A DNA stretch of 64,000 nucleotides from Alkalihalobacterium chitinilyticum (GCF_029028005.1 NZ_JAOTPO010000002.1:407981-471980), one strand, 5' to 3'. Numbered from the stretch's first letter, positions 27,528 to 36,075 are shown. The notes: generated from the letters alone by a model not told the origin. Numbers and translations: made by a program.

Positions 27528-28280
27528 TTAAGTATTACCAGGGAAAACGTCTGGGCATTGTGGAGGTACAGGTAGTGGTGGGCATTCAAATGGAATTTCT
27601 TGACGAGGTTGACAGAAATCTGCGGTAATTTCTAATTTTACAAGTGCTTCCATTTGAATGTTTTGACACATACTAATAGCGACTTCTACTTGATTAAACG
27701 TACCATCGTCATTACAACAAAGAACAGCCTCACATTGAAAATCGGTGATTTCACATTGTAATTTAGTTCCTGTTGGCGCACAAAGGAAGAATTTTTCTAC
27801 TGTTGCGAATGGTTGGGGGTCAGAATAACAAACTCCGCCTTTTCCATTGGATACTTTAATGATAAAGAAGCCTTTTTTTAAGACTTTTACTTTTTGTAAA
27901 GTCACTGTATCTCCGGTTGGTAAAGTAAATTCAAAGCTTTCACGGTTTCTTGGGTCAGTTATCTCTTTACAGATTAATCCCCCTGGTGCTTCAGGATCAA
28001 CAGGTTTTCCTGCAGCATCAGTAATAATACATTCAACATTTAAAGTATGACAATCAATTCCAAGCTTAGAATCGCCTTTGTGGCAATCTAAAATTAAACA
28101 TGGGTCAGCATCAGGTATATAGCCGTCTTTACATTCGAAATTTAACTCATCTAAACCAATAAGACCATTAAAAGATCGATGAATATCAGCTTGGCGAGTT
28201 ACCCAATCATACACTTTGGGTACTTTGATACATAGTGTTTCTTGGCCACCGCGAATTGGATTAACTTTCAATACACTCAT
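27528..28280 (-). CDS. VYDW-motif probable spore-surface protein, paralogue 3
   Basis: A 250-residue protein starting MSVLKVNPIRGGQ, then ETLCIKVPKVYDWVTRQ at residues 14-30. Compared with the other two it has an insertion of about 15 residues (LILDCHKGDSKLGIDC region near 62-77) and AISMCQNIQMEA instead of INMCQNIQMEA. The C-terminal DFCQPRQEIPF and CPPLPVPPQCPDVFP tail is conserved. It is the most diverged of the three. Same inferred role; its separate promoter and terminator show it is monocistronic. Confidence 0.8.
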   Translation of the reverse strand: MSVLKVNPIRGGQETLCIKVPKVYDWVTRQADIHRSFNGLIGLDELNFECKDGYIPDADPCLILDCHKGDSKLGIDCHTLNVECIITDAAGKPVDPEAPGGLICKEITDPRNRESFEFTLPTGDTVTLQKVKVLKKGFFIIKVSNGKGGVCYSDPQPFATVEKFFLCAPTGTKLQCEITDFQCEAVLCCNDDGTFNQVEVAISMCQNIQMEALVKLEITADFCQPRQEIPFECPPLPVPPQCPDVFPGNT

Positions 28281-28318
28281 CCTTTCAGAATATAAATAAT
28301 TGGGTTTTTACCACACTG

Positions 28319-28345
28319 TATTGTATGTATCCCGGTTTATTTTGT
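28319..28345 (-). promoter_or_regulatory. Candidate sigma-K promoter, VYDW paralogue 3
   Basis: On the minus strand, ACA, a 15-nt spacer and CATACAATA at 28327-28319. Confidence 0.65.
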
Positions 28346-28403
28346 ATAGGTACATGCACAGTCTTCTCGGTATGAATCCAATTTTTTTTGATGAAAAAGA
28401 GAA

Positions 28404-28430
28404 ACAAATTAATCATTTGCCCATATACAT
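28404..28430 (+). promoter_or_regulatory. Weak candidate sigma-K promoter for the coiled-coil gene
   Basis: ACA (28404-28406), 15 nt, then CATATACAT (28422-28430), which departs from CATAnnnTA in the last two positions. Confidence 0.35.
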
Positions 28431-28516
28431 GATACAGATGGATAATTTTTGCCTGCTTTTGGGTTGGTTGCTTTAAGGATAATGGTTACTCAGTTTGCTT
28501 GAAAGGAGAGATTGTG

Positions 28517-30634
28517 GTGAGCCGTCAAATGAAAAGTGAGTTTAATAACGTACAACAAAAACAAATGTTAATACATTTAAAGTCGGAACTGTCACGCTAT
28601 CAAATGAATGAGGAACGGTATGAGCAGGCAGTTGAGAAGTTAAGAAAGGAAAAGAAAGAAATACAGAGAGCTCTAAATGATAAAATCAATCAATTAAATG
28701 AAATTACAGAAGAAAGTCGTGAATTTAGTAGTGAGAAATTAGCATTATTATCTCGACTAGAGGAATTAGGAAAGGTAAAAGTTGAGCTCGAACAAACGGT
28801 TTCTAATTATGAAACTGAGAAAATTCAATTAGCTGAACAGTTAGAAGAATTAAAAGCACTCTTAGATCAAGGCCAACAACCGCTGTTAGAAGAAATAGCT
28901 TTTCTAAAAAGTGAAAATACCGAACTTCAACAAGCTCTAGAGGAGAAGACGGATATAATTAATGAAGCAGAAGCGTTAAAACAGAACTATATACAAGAAA
29001 ACGAGGCATTAGCAAATGAAAATGAACAGATGATCCAACAATTAGAATCAATGGAAGGTTTACATCGCACTTATGAACAAGAGATTAGTAGTATTACAAA
29101 ATCAAACGAGCAACTTCACAGTGAAATTGCAACTTTAAAAGAGAAGATGAATGATGATCAAGTGGACATCATCGAAAAATATGAACAACTGAAACTAGAA
29201 AAAAGGAAATTGGAGCAGGAACTTGAGGAAACAACTGCTGGTCAAGAGAAATTACACGAGGAAATGCAAGCTTATTATTTAGAAAGGAAAGCGTTTGAAC
29301 AACAATTTCAGAATTTGGAAGCAGACGTTACAAAATACGAAGAGACTATAAAAGAGCAGAAGATCAATATCCAACAGTTACACGAAGCATCGGAACGAAA
29401 CCAAGAAGAACTTTATGAACAGATAGAACAACTAAAGGCACACCTTCAAGAACGTGAGGAAGAGATAAATTTATATAAAATGAGGGAGGCTGAGGGTCAA
29501 AAACAAGCTAACAGTGAAATAGAAGATATAACTAATAAATACCGTAAATTACAGCAAGAGGTTCAAGAGCAATTTTCTTATATTGACCAATTAGAAGCTG
29601 AACAGAATGTGATTGTACAGCAAAAAGAGGAAGCAGATGAACAGCTGAAGCTGTATTTATCAGAAAAAGAAACATTAATTCAGCAAATGAGTGAACTTGA
29701 AGGTAAGTTACAAGATTATCAAGAAAATTTGAGTCAGCACCATCCAAACGAAGAAGTAGAAAAGCTAAAGCATGAAAAAGCACAACTACAACTAAAATAT
29801 GAGCAACAGATAGAAAAAATGACTGAAGTTGAGAATCAAGCAGGGGGACTGAAAAATCTTCAGGAGAAGTGTAGAGAAACGGTAATGGAAAATGAAAGGC
29901 TAGTAAAGGAAAACAACTCTTTAAGTAGTCAAATGGAACGACTTGAACAACAAAATAACAGTATTCATGAGCATTTAAAGTACTATGAAAGTTTAAATGA
30001 AGAGATGAAACAAGAAGTTAAGAACTTAAAGAAAGAAATGACTGACATTCAAGCAGAGTTAAAAGACAATACTCAAGAAAGGAACCGATTAACCCAGGAA
30101 CTCGAAAAACAAATTACACAATTGAAGGAATCAAGAGAAAATCAAACAAAACACAGTGAACAGCTTAAAGAGTACAAGGAATTATTACTGGAATCTGAAA
30201 AGAATTTAAATAAAATACAACAGGAATACCAAAGACTCGAAATTCAATTGGAAAAACAAACAGCAGATTTAGTACGGTTGAAGGAACAAAGAGATGAATA
30301 TTTAAATGATAAAAAATTATTAGCTAACCTGCTGCAAAATCAAACGAGTAAACCTAATTTGCAAATGGATAAACAGGTGGAACCTAATAGTATTCCTCAG
30401 AAAACGAATACACCAATTGAAGAAAAGACAGTAAGACAATTGGATGAAACAACTAGCAACTCATGGTTCCTTAGAAACTTAAGAGATCAAAATTCAATGA
30501 AAAACAAGGGTAATGCTAAACCACAGTCCACACCGAACCGAACGACAGGAGATACCTTTTTATCGTTTAATAAACGATTGCAGCAACAACCTTCAACAGA
30601 CCAACAGGATGCTGGAAAAGCACCTGATCAGTGA
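28517..30634 (+). CDS. Long coiled-coil protein
   Basis: About 705 residues. Tandem GTG codons at 28514 and 28517 follow AAAGGAG; the second is taken because of its better spacing. From about residue 5 to 610 the sequence is an almost uninterrupted heptad pattern rich in Glu, Gln, Leu and Lys, with no Pro-rich breaks except near QQPLLEE. The last 90 residues (LQMDKQVEPNS onward) are Asn/Gln/Thr-rich and likely disordered. There are no membrane segments. Its stop overlaps the GTG of a JAMM peptidase gene, so the two are translationally coupled. It may be a filamentous coat scaffold; this is inferred from the setting alone. Confidence 0.8.
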   Translation: MSRQMKSEFNNVQQKQMLIHLKSELSRYQMNEERYEQAVEKLRKEKKEIQRALNDKINQLNEITEESREFSSEKLALLSRLEELGKVKVELEQTVSNYETEKIQLAEQLEELKALLDQGQQPLLEEIAFLKSENTELQQALEEKTDIINEAEALKQNYIQENEALANENEQMIQQLESMEGLHRTYEQEISSITKSNEQLHSEIATLKEKMNDDQVDIIEKYEQLKLEKRKLEQELEETTAGQEKLHEEMQAYYLERKAFEQQFQNLEADVTKYEETIKEQKINIQQLHEASERNQEELYEQIEQLKAHLQEREEEINLYKMREAEGQKQANSEIEDITNKYRKLQQEVQEQFSYIDQLEAEQNVIVQQKEEADEQLKLYLSEKETLIQQMSELEGKLQDYQENLSQHHPNEEVEKLKHEKAQLQLKYEQQIEKMTEVENQAGGLKNLQEKCRETVMENERLVKENNSLSSQMERLEQQNNSIHEHLKYYESLNEEMKQEVKNLKKEMTDIQAELKDNTQERNRLTQELEKQITQLKESRENQTKHSEQLKEYKELLLESEKNLNKIQQEYQRLEIQLEKQTADLVRLKEQRDEYLNDKKLLANLLQNQTSKPNLQMDKQVEPNSIPQKTNTPIEEKTVRQLDETTSNSWFLRNLRDQNSMKNKGNAKPQSTPNRTTGDTFLSFNKRLQQQPSTDQQDAGKAPDQ

Positions 30635-31062
30635 AAAAGATGATGAGCATCAACAGTAATAAAGTTTTTCACTTAAAAACAGAAGTATATAAGCAGATGG
30701 TTGAACACTGCATAAGTGAGGCACCGATAGAAGCTTGTGGGTTCATATCTGGAAAAGGTCAAGTTGGTCTTACTTGTTGGCCAGTACCTAATGAAAAGGA
30801 AAGTCCAGTTCGATTTGCCATTTCAGAAGATGTCTTGAAAGATACGTTTAATAAGATTGAGAAAAAAGGAGAACAATTAACAGGTATTTTTCACTCCCAC
30901 CCAACAACAAGAGCGTACCCATCTTTTAATGATATTAAAAATCATACTTATCCTACCGTTGTATATATTATTATTTCTTTATTAAAAAAGGAGCCTGTTG
31001 TTAATTGCTTTTATATTAATAAAAATAGGGAAGTGACTACGCTCATTCTAAAATTAATTTAA
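30631..31062 (+). CDS. M67-family JAMM/MPN metallopeptidase
   Basis: A 143-residue single-domain protein. The zinc motif is complete: Glu in EACGFISG near residues 35-42 and HSHPTTRAYPSFND (HxHP...SxxD) near 89-102. JAMM proteins of this small bacterial type usually cleave isopeptide or C-terminal amide bonds, for example in sulfur-carrier or ubiquitin-like systems. Here no ubiquitin-like partner is visible. The GTG at 30631 overlaps the coiled-coil gene's TGA (GTGA); ATGs at 30640 and 30643 are alternatives. Coupling to a coiled-coil protein suggests the latter as substrate or scaffold (inference). Confidence 0.88.
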   Translation: MKKMMSINSNKVFHLKTEVYKQMVEHCISEAPIEACGFISGKGQVGLTCWPVPNEKESPVRFAISEDVLKDTFNKIEKKGEQLTGIFHSHPTTRAYPSFNDIKNHTYPTVVYIIISLLKKEPVVNCFYINKNREVTTLILKLI

Positions 31063-31164
31063 CTACCTTATCCTTATTACACATTATTCTAAAGAGTTCC
31101 TCCAAAAATTGAGGAAGGGTAGTTAGAATTCTATCTTCTTTTTTAAGGTAACGAAAGTGCGGAA

Positions 31165-31192
31165 ACACCTTTCATACCATTTGCATACAATA
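31165..31192 (+). promoter_or_regulatory. Candidate sigma-K promoter upstream of the GCGCG-tail protein
   Basis: ACA (31165-31167), a 16-nt spacer and CATACAATA (31184-31192). It would give a leader of about 150 nt that contains a GGCTGTTTTCTC/GAGAACAGAGCC-type hairpin near 31277-31315. Confidence 0.6.
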
Positions 31193-31346
31193 CTTTAGAA
31201 GTCAGACTAACTTCTTTAATACAGTCCAGTTTGGGTAATATATATCCTGTATCTAAAGACACACTCCATTGAAAAGGCTGTTTTCTCTTAATTTTTTGAG
31301 AACAGAGCCGTTAGAAGATAGTCTTACAAAAGGAGGAGGGAACATT

Positions 31347-31520
31347 TTGAAGGCAAAGAAAAAACGGATTTCCCCTGGAACATACCAGAGCAGCGGTCAT
31401 GTTCACATGAGTCAAAAACAAGGTATTAAAGACCAAACACCATATAAAATTTATTCTTCGAACCATAATAATCAAGGTCGTCCTAATAGTGGAGGCTGTG
31501 GCTGCGGTAATAAAAAATAA
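31347..31520 (+). CDS. Small basic protein with a Gly-Cys tail
   Basis: 57 residues from a TTG at 31347, placed 6 nt after AAAGGAGGAGGG. It is Lys/Ser/His-rich and ends GGCGCGNKK. Small basic proteins with Cys-Gly tails are common among Bacillus coat proteins. A strong terminator follows directly. Function unknown; coat cross-linking is possible. Confidence 0.7.
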   Translation: MKAKKKRISPGTYQSSGHVHMSQKQGIKDQTPYKIYSSNHNNQGRPNSGGCGCGNKK

Positions 31521-31537
31521 AGGTTCTAAAGTCAGGA

Positions 31538-31577
31538 AAGATGTAGTTGTTCTCATTAAACAACTGCATCTTTTTTT
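31538..31577 (+). terminator. Terminator of the small GCGCG-tail gene
   Basis: AAGATGTAGTTGTT pairs with AACAACTGCATCTT, then TTTTTTT. Confidence 0.9.
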
Positions 31578-31701
31578 CTTCGTTCTGTTAAAAAAGTCTA
31601 AATCAAGGTTGTCCAAATAACTAACAAACCTCTTAGGATTATGTTTAAGGGTGATTTCATCAATTTTAATGTCAAAGTAAACTTTGGTTTCTTGTCCTAT
31701 T

Positions 31702-31750
31702 ACCAAAAACTCACCTTCTGCATTTTATATACTGTACAACGTTGTACAAC
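31702..31750 (+). promoter_or_regulatory. Candidate sigma-K promoter with an adjacent palindrome
   Basis: ACC (31702-31704), a 16-nt spacer and CATTTTATA (31721-31729; one mismatch). Just downstream, at the likely start of transcription, lies the perfect palindrome GTACAACGTTGTAC (31734-31747), a possible operator. Confidence 0.45.
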
Positions 31751-31776
31751 AAAAAAATTTAGAAAGGTGGATGTAT

Positions 31777-32538
31777 ATGGGTTTTTACAAAAAAGGTAAG
31801 CATCATCATGATAAGAGCTGTAAAACAGCTGATTATTCAAAGACATTGCGCTGTGACAATGAGAAATACGGTTACGAAACTACGGGTTACGCGGTTGTAC
31901 CAGTAGTTGTAGCCGACGAATGGATCCAAGTAGACGTGGAGGCAGTTGAAAGATTACCGAAACCAGCAAAAGAAATTAAAAGAATTCGAAAAAATGTACA
32001 CTTAACACAATGTAAATTAGTACAATCACAATTTTCTAATCCAGAGTCTCCAGCCTATGGTTCTTATGGGGATACCAATGGTAATGGGTGTTGTCCGTTT
32101 TACCCAGGAAAGTATAAACTATATATTGAAGGGTTTGTTCGTAAAAATATAGAATACGTTCCAAGCTGTTCTGGTGCTGTTGAACATCATACAGTAGACA
32201 CACCGTTCCACTGTGTTGTAAAACCTGATGTTTATGGCTTTGATCCTACTAAGCTTAGTGTGAAAAATGGTATCTATGAACTAGTGTATAATGATAAAAA
32301 AGGAATGGGAATGGATTCAAAAGTACAAGGATTTGCAACTTATGAATACTTCAATGATATGCCTTTCTGTAAATTAGAATGGGCAGGGGTAACAGAACTA
32401 GATATTGCTGAAGATTGGAAAAAAGGCTGTAATGTATTCAGAACAGTTAGAGAAAAAATGATTGTCGAAATGCGCTTAAAAGTATTACAAATGCAACAAA
32501 AAGATATTAATAATGGTAATGATACACCAAAAGGCTGA
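31777..32538 (+). CDS. CsxC-like spore/exosporium protein
   Basis: 253 residues. The ATG at 31777 is taken (AAAGGTGG 6 nt upstream); 31771 is an in-frame alternative. The N-terminus is His/Lys-rich. The core has VVPVVVADEWIQVDVEA, IKRIRKNVHLTQCKL, LYIEGFVRKNIEY and HHTVDTPFHCVV, a pattern I associate with the CsxC family of clostridial and bacillar exosporium proteins. The C-terminus (EKMIVEMRLKVLQMQQ) is helical. A terminator follows. The family call is from memory and should be treated as probable. Confidence 0.7.
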   Translation: MGFYKKGKHHHDKSCKTADYSKTLRCDNEKYGYETTGYAVVPVVVADEWIQVDVEAVERLPKPAKEIKRIRKNVHLTQCKLVQSQFSNPESPAYGSYGDTNGNGCCPFYPGKYKLYIEGFVRKNIEYVPSCSGAVEHHTVDTPFHCVVKPDVYGFDPTKLSVKNGIYELVYNDKKGMGMDSKVQGFATYEYFNDMPFCKLEWAGVTELDIAEDWKKGCNVFRTVREKMIVEMRLKVLQMQQKDINNGNDTPKG

Positions 32539-32549
32539 TTTCTGTAATG

Positions 32550-32583
32550 GAGGATGTTGACTTATAGTCAACATCCTTTTTTC
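32550..32583 (+). terminator. Terminator of the CsxC-like gene
   Basis: AGGATGTTGAC and GTCAACATCCT form a perfect 11-bp stem, followed by TTTTTT. Confidence 0.9.
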
Positions 32584-32621
32584 TGGGAGAAAGTGTTATT
32601 TAATTTAAGTTTTTGTATAAG

Positions 32622-32930
32622 TTAATGACTTGAAGTGTTAATAATGGATCCTTGAAACATCTTTAACGTATTAAAATCGTTTGCAGCAATAACTTTATGT
32701 TTATGCGGGCGAACTTTTTTAGGACTGGGTTGAATATCGTTTTCCGTGACAAATTGCCCTTTTTTGGCTAAAAAAACATTCACTTGATTGTGGCAATCTG
32801 TAATTATTTTTTTAATTTCTTGTTTTTCTGCTTTCGACAGTTGGCTTTTTGGGTCAATGTTATTTTGTTTTAATACAGTTGAAATAAACTTCTCCACTAA
32901 TTTCTTAGTAGAAGTATCATTTGATTTCAT
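32622..32930 (-). CDS. Small hypothetical protein
   Basis: 102 residues, ATG start with GAGGGAGGGA upstream. Residues 1-60 are predicted helical and Lys-rich (KKLVEKFISTVLKQ, SKAEKQEIKKIITD); residues 65-102 are basic and Pro/His-containing (KKVRPHKHKV). No family recognised. A sigma-K-like promoter upstream suggests a spore protein. Confidence 0.65.
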   Translation of the reverse strand: MKSNDTSTKKLVEKFISTVLKQNNIDPKSQLSKAEKQEIKKIITDCHNQVNVFLAKKGQFVTENDIQPSPKKVRPHKHKVIAANDFNTLKMFQGSIINTSSH

Positions 32931-32969
32931 AAATAGTCCCTCCCTCTACCTTAGTATGGTTGCCTACTA

Positions 32970-32998
32970 TACGGTATGCATGACTATCTATTAAGTGT
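32970..32998 (-). promoter_or_regulatory. Candidate sigma-K promoter for the 102-residue protein
   Basis: On the minus strand, ACAC near 32998 and CATACCGTA at 32978-32970, with 16-17 nt between depending on which AC is used. Confidence 0.5.
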
Positions 32999-33053
32999 AG
33001 GCGTTTCAACTAGATTTGGGTATTTATATCAAATAGTCTTCTGCCTTTTTTTT

Positions 33054-33070
33054 GTAGGACAACTTTCTTT
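33054..33070 (+). promoter_or_regulatory. Second copy of the 17-nt spsI/galU upstream motif
   Basis: GTAGGACAACTTTCTTT, identical to 14013-14029, 54 nt before the uridylyltransferase start. Confidence 0.5.
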
Positions 33071-33124
33071 TCCTAAGTGGACGAATATTTTAGTAAAAGG
33101 AACAAGTTCTAAAGGGGGAGTAAT

Positions 33125-33934
33125 ATGAGAGTAAAAAAAGCTATTATTCCAGCAGCAGGATATGGTACGAGAAGTCTCCCGATAACGAAAGTTCTACCAA
33201 AGGAAATGTTTCCCATTAATAATAAACCAGCCATTCATTATGTCGTTGAAGAAGCTGTCGCCGCTGGAATAGAGGAGATACTGATTGTCGTTTCTAGAAA
33301 TAAAAATATGATTATTGATTATTTTGATCGTTCTCTTGAATTGGAAGCATTTCTAGTGGAAATGAATAAACAGCACTTATTAGATAAGTTATCGGTTCCC
33401 AATGTACACATCCAATTTGTCCGTCAACCTTTTGCAAGGGGGTTAGGCGATGCAATTGCAGTGGGGTCTTCTTTTATTAACAATGAGCCTTTTGCCGTTC
33501 TTTTACCAGATGATATCTTTATTGAGAAGAAGATAAGCTTAAGGCAATTAATAAATGTTTATGAAAAAACCAGTAGTAGTGTAATAGGAGTACAGCAAGT
33601 AAAAAAAGAATTTCTAAAGAATTATGGAGTTATAAAAGAGAAAGAGATATCACCCGGGCTGCATGAAATTATAGATATTGTTGAAAAACCAAGAAAATCA
33701 CCACCTTCTAATTTAGCTGTTGTCGGTCGGTATGTTCTACATCCCGATATTTTTATGTTTTTAAAACAAGTAAAACTAGGTATTGGTGGAGAAATACAGT
33801 TAACTGATGCTTTAAAAGATATGTTACAACAAAGAAAATGTTATGGATATGAAGTTTCTGGAGAACGTTATGATATTGGATCTAACAAAGATTACTATAG
33901 GCTATTAAAGAAAATGAATGGAGAATTGGATTAA
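33125..33934 (+). CDS. galU: UTP--glucose-1-phosphate uridylyltransferase
   Basis: A 269-residue enzyme making UDP-glucose. The signature PAAGYGTRSLPITKVLPKEM is at residues 9-28; VVEEAVAAGI and IVEKPRKSPP are the other family landmarks. AAAGGGGGAG precedes the ATG. It could feed YtcA (UDP-glucose dehydrogenase). B. subtilis has three such enzymes (GtaB, YngB, YtdA), and YtdA lies near ytcABC, so this may be the YtdA equivalent. The shared upstream motif with spsI fits a sporulation-linked role. Confidence 0.92.
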   Translation: MRVKKAIIPAAGYGTRSLPITKVLPKEMFPINNKPAIHYVVEEAVAAGIEEILIVVSRNKNMIIDYFDRSLELEAFLVEMNKQHLLDKLSVPNVHIQFVRQPFARGLGDAIAVGSSFINNEPFAVLLPDDIFIEKKISLRQLINVYEKTSSSVIGVQQVKKEFLKNYGVIKEKEISPGLHEIIDIVEKPRKSPPSNLAVVGRYVLHPDIFMFLKQVKLGIGGEIQLTDALKDMLQQRKCYGYEVSGERYDIGSNKDYYRLLKKMNGELD

Positions 33935-34039
33935 GTCAGCTTTTCATTAATTGGTTGTCCTATGTTATCCAATTTGTTCTTTTAAATCTTACTAAAACTA
34001 GTTATTTTCAAGGCTATTAACCATACCTAAATCTTTTTT

Positions 34040-34086
34040 AAGAATACGATAACTACTAGCTAGGTTAGTATCGTATTCTTTTTTTG
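34040..34086 (+). terminator. Terminator between galU and the acidic-tail GT4 gene
   Basis: AAGAATACGATAACTA pairs with TAGTATCGTATTCTT around a CTAGCTAGGT loop region, followed by TTTTTT. It ends only 21 nt before the next start codon. Confidence 0.88.
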
Positions 34087-34107
34087 TTGGAAAGGGGAAA
34101 AGAGATA

Positions 34108-35988
34108 ATGAAAGTTTTAATGATTTGTACAGAAAAACTCCCTGTCCCCCCAGTGAGAGGTGGCGCTATTCAAACATATATAGCAGGAGTTTCTGATAAA
34201 TTATCAAGCCATTATGAGTTAACGATTCTTGGAAGAGATGACTTAAGCTTACCTAATGAAGAGAAAATAAAAAATGTTAAGTATGTTCGAGTCCCGGGAG
34301 GACTGTTCGAAATTTATAAAGAAGGTGTGATTGACTACCTAAAAACAAATACATTTGATGTCATTCACATTTTTAATCGGCCACGTTTAGTAACGAGTGT
34401 GAGGGAGGTTGCTCCAAACTCCAGGCTCGTATTAAGTATGCATAACGATATGTTTAAGCCTGAAAAAATCGATCACGAAGAAGCGGAGAAGGCTATTGAA
34501 CAGTTGGATAAGATTATAACAGTTAGTGATTATATTGGAAGAACGATCGCTGAACCTTTCCCGCAAGCAGCATCTAAGTTGAAAACTATCTATTCAGGAG
34601 TAGATATTGAGCGATTTGCACATCCTCATTCAGACCAAGCTCGTAAAATGCGTAAACAAATCCGCCAAGAACATAATCTAGAAGATAAAAAGATTATCTT
34701 GTTTACGGGCAGACTTTCTGCGAATAAGGGTGCGGATATTTTAGTAAAAGCAATGCCGAAGTTAGCGGAAAAGCATCCAGATATTGCTCTAGTGATTGTA
34801 GGAAGTAAATGGTTTAGTCAAGATGATATTACCGATTATGTCGCGTATGTTCGAGCTCTTGCTAATCGATTACCAATACCAGTTATAACAACGGGCTTTG
34901 TTGCCCCTGATCAAATCCAATATTGGTTTGCTGCAGCGGATATTTTCGTTTGTCCGTCTCAATGGCAGGAACCACTTGCACGTGTTCATTATGAAGCGAT
35001 GGCGTCAGGGCGCCCAATCGTAACAACAGCTCGTGGTGGAAATCCAGAAGTAATAGAGGAAAAAGAAAACGGTATTGTTATCCAGAATCCAGAAGACCCA
35101 CAAGAATTTGCTGATCAAATCTCATTCTTGCTCTCAAGTCCTAACTCAGCAAAGAAAATGGGGGAGTACGGACGTAGCCTTGCAGAAAAGAACTATACGT
35201 GGTCACGTGTAGCAGACGATATTCTTTCTGTTTGGAATGAGATTGAGAATAAGATAAAGAACAATATTTCCGTTAATGCTCTTGAAGAAGATGTAAGTAA
35301 TACAGAAATGACAGAAATAGAAGAGGATATGGAAAGTGCAGAAGCGATGGAAGCAAAAGAAGATATGGAAACTGCAGAAACGACAGAAGCCGAAGAAGAT
35401 ATGGGAAACTTAGATATGACAGAACCAGAAGAAGATATAAGAAACACAGAAGCAACAGAAGTAGAAGAAGATATGGATAATACAGAATCGACAGAAACAG
35501 AAGAAGATGGGGATAACGAAGAGTCGATAGACGGAAGAGAAAGTGCAAAGGTAGATCCTTCCAGTACTGTGGAAATTTTAGAGGAAAATCCTGAAATGGA
35601 AGAAGTAGAGGAAAGAACTAAGGCTGAAGTAGAACCGAATTCACAAAAGACGAAATCGAAAAAAGAGAGAATACGAGAAATCTTATTCTCTGAACTAACC
35701 AAGAGCAATCAATACATTAAGTCATTAATGTCGGCAGCAGAAGAGAAAATGGAGAACTCTAAAGATAGTAGTGAAAATGAGATGAAAAATATCATCAAAA
35801 GTGTAGTAGCAGGTGTTGAAGAGCAATTCGATTCAGAGCAAAAACAGGAGGAAGTTCAAGAACAAGAGGAAAAATTAGAGAAGCCATCCAATTTAGTAGA
35901 AGCAGTCAACGATATTACAACAGCAAAACTTTTTATGAACGTAGTGGATTTTAATAGAAACAAAAAGAGACGTAAAAAAAGCTCATAA
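34108..35988 (+). CDS. GT4 glycosyltransferase with a long acidic repeat tail
   Basis: 626 residues from the ATG at 34108 (GAAAGGGGAAAAGAG upstream; a TTG at 34084 lies within the terminator). Residues 1-385 are a complete GT4 enzyme (MICTEKLPVPPVRGGA, YSGVDIERF, SQWQEPLARVHYEAMASG), paralogous to YtcC. Residues 394-465 are six 12-residue acidic repeats of the form EDxxxxExxExE, followed by a mixed-charge region and a basic C-terminus (NRNKKRRKKSS). The tail is not needed for the GT fold and may anchor the enzyme to the forming coat or bind cations (inference). Confidence 0.88.
   Translation: MKVLMICTEKLPVPPVRGGAIQTYIAGVSDKLSSHYELTILGRDDLSLPNEEKIKNVKYVRVPGGLFEIYKEGVIDYLKTNTFDVIHIFNRPRLVTSVREVAPNSRLVLSMHNDMFKPEKIDHEEAEKAIEQLDKIITVSDYIGRTIAEPFPQAASKLKTIYSGVDIERFAHPHSDQARKMRKQIRQEHNLEDKKIILFTGRLSANKGADILVKAMPKLAEKHPDIALVIVGSKWFSQDDITDYVAYVRALANRLPIPVITTGFVAPDQIQYWFAAADIFVCPSQWQEPLARVHYEAMASGRPIVTTARGGNPEVIEEKENGIVIQNPEDPQEFADQISFLLSSPNSAKKMGEYGRSLAEKNYTWSRVADDILSVWNEIENKIKNNISVNALEEDVSNTEMTEIEEDMESAEAMEAKEDMETAETTEAEEDMGNLDMTEPEEDIRNTEATEVEEDMDNTESTETEEDGDNEESIDGRESAKVDPSSTVEILEENPEMEEVEERTKAEVEPNSQKTKSKKERIREILFSELTKSNQYIKSLMSAAEEKMENSKDSSENEMKNIIKSVVAGVEEQFDSEQKQEEVQEQEEKLEKPSNLVEAVNDITTAKLFMNVVDFNRNKKRRKKSS
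35287..35502 (+). repeat. Six tandem 36-bp repeats encoding a 12-residue acidic unit
   Basis: Six imperfect in-frame units: EDVSNTEMTEIE, EDMESAEAMEAK, EDMETAETTEAE, EDMGNLDMTEPE, EDIRNTEATEVE and EDMDNTESTETE, with a partial seventh. Confidence 0.85.
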
Positions 35989-36005
35989 CCTCTTGAATAT
36001 ATTTA

Positions 36006-36041
36006 AATGAAGTTAACTTAGTGAGTTAACTTCATTTTTTT
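36006..36041 (+). terminator. Terminator of the acidic-tail GT4 gene
   Basis: AATGAAGTTAACT pairs with AGTTAACTTCATT across TAGTG, followed by TTTTT. Confidence 0.9.
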
Positions 36042-36075
36042 CAAAAAAATCTAAAACACCTACTCAAATACCTAT

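Noticed and set aside
24942..28280. S-Ena (DUF3992) endospore appendage subunits
   Set aside because: Length and motifs do not fit the short Ena proteins as I know them.
29532..29783. Antisense frame inside the coiled-coil gene
   Set aside because: Shadow of the Glu/Leu/Gln-rich heptads; no ribosome-binding site.
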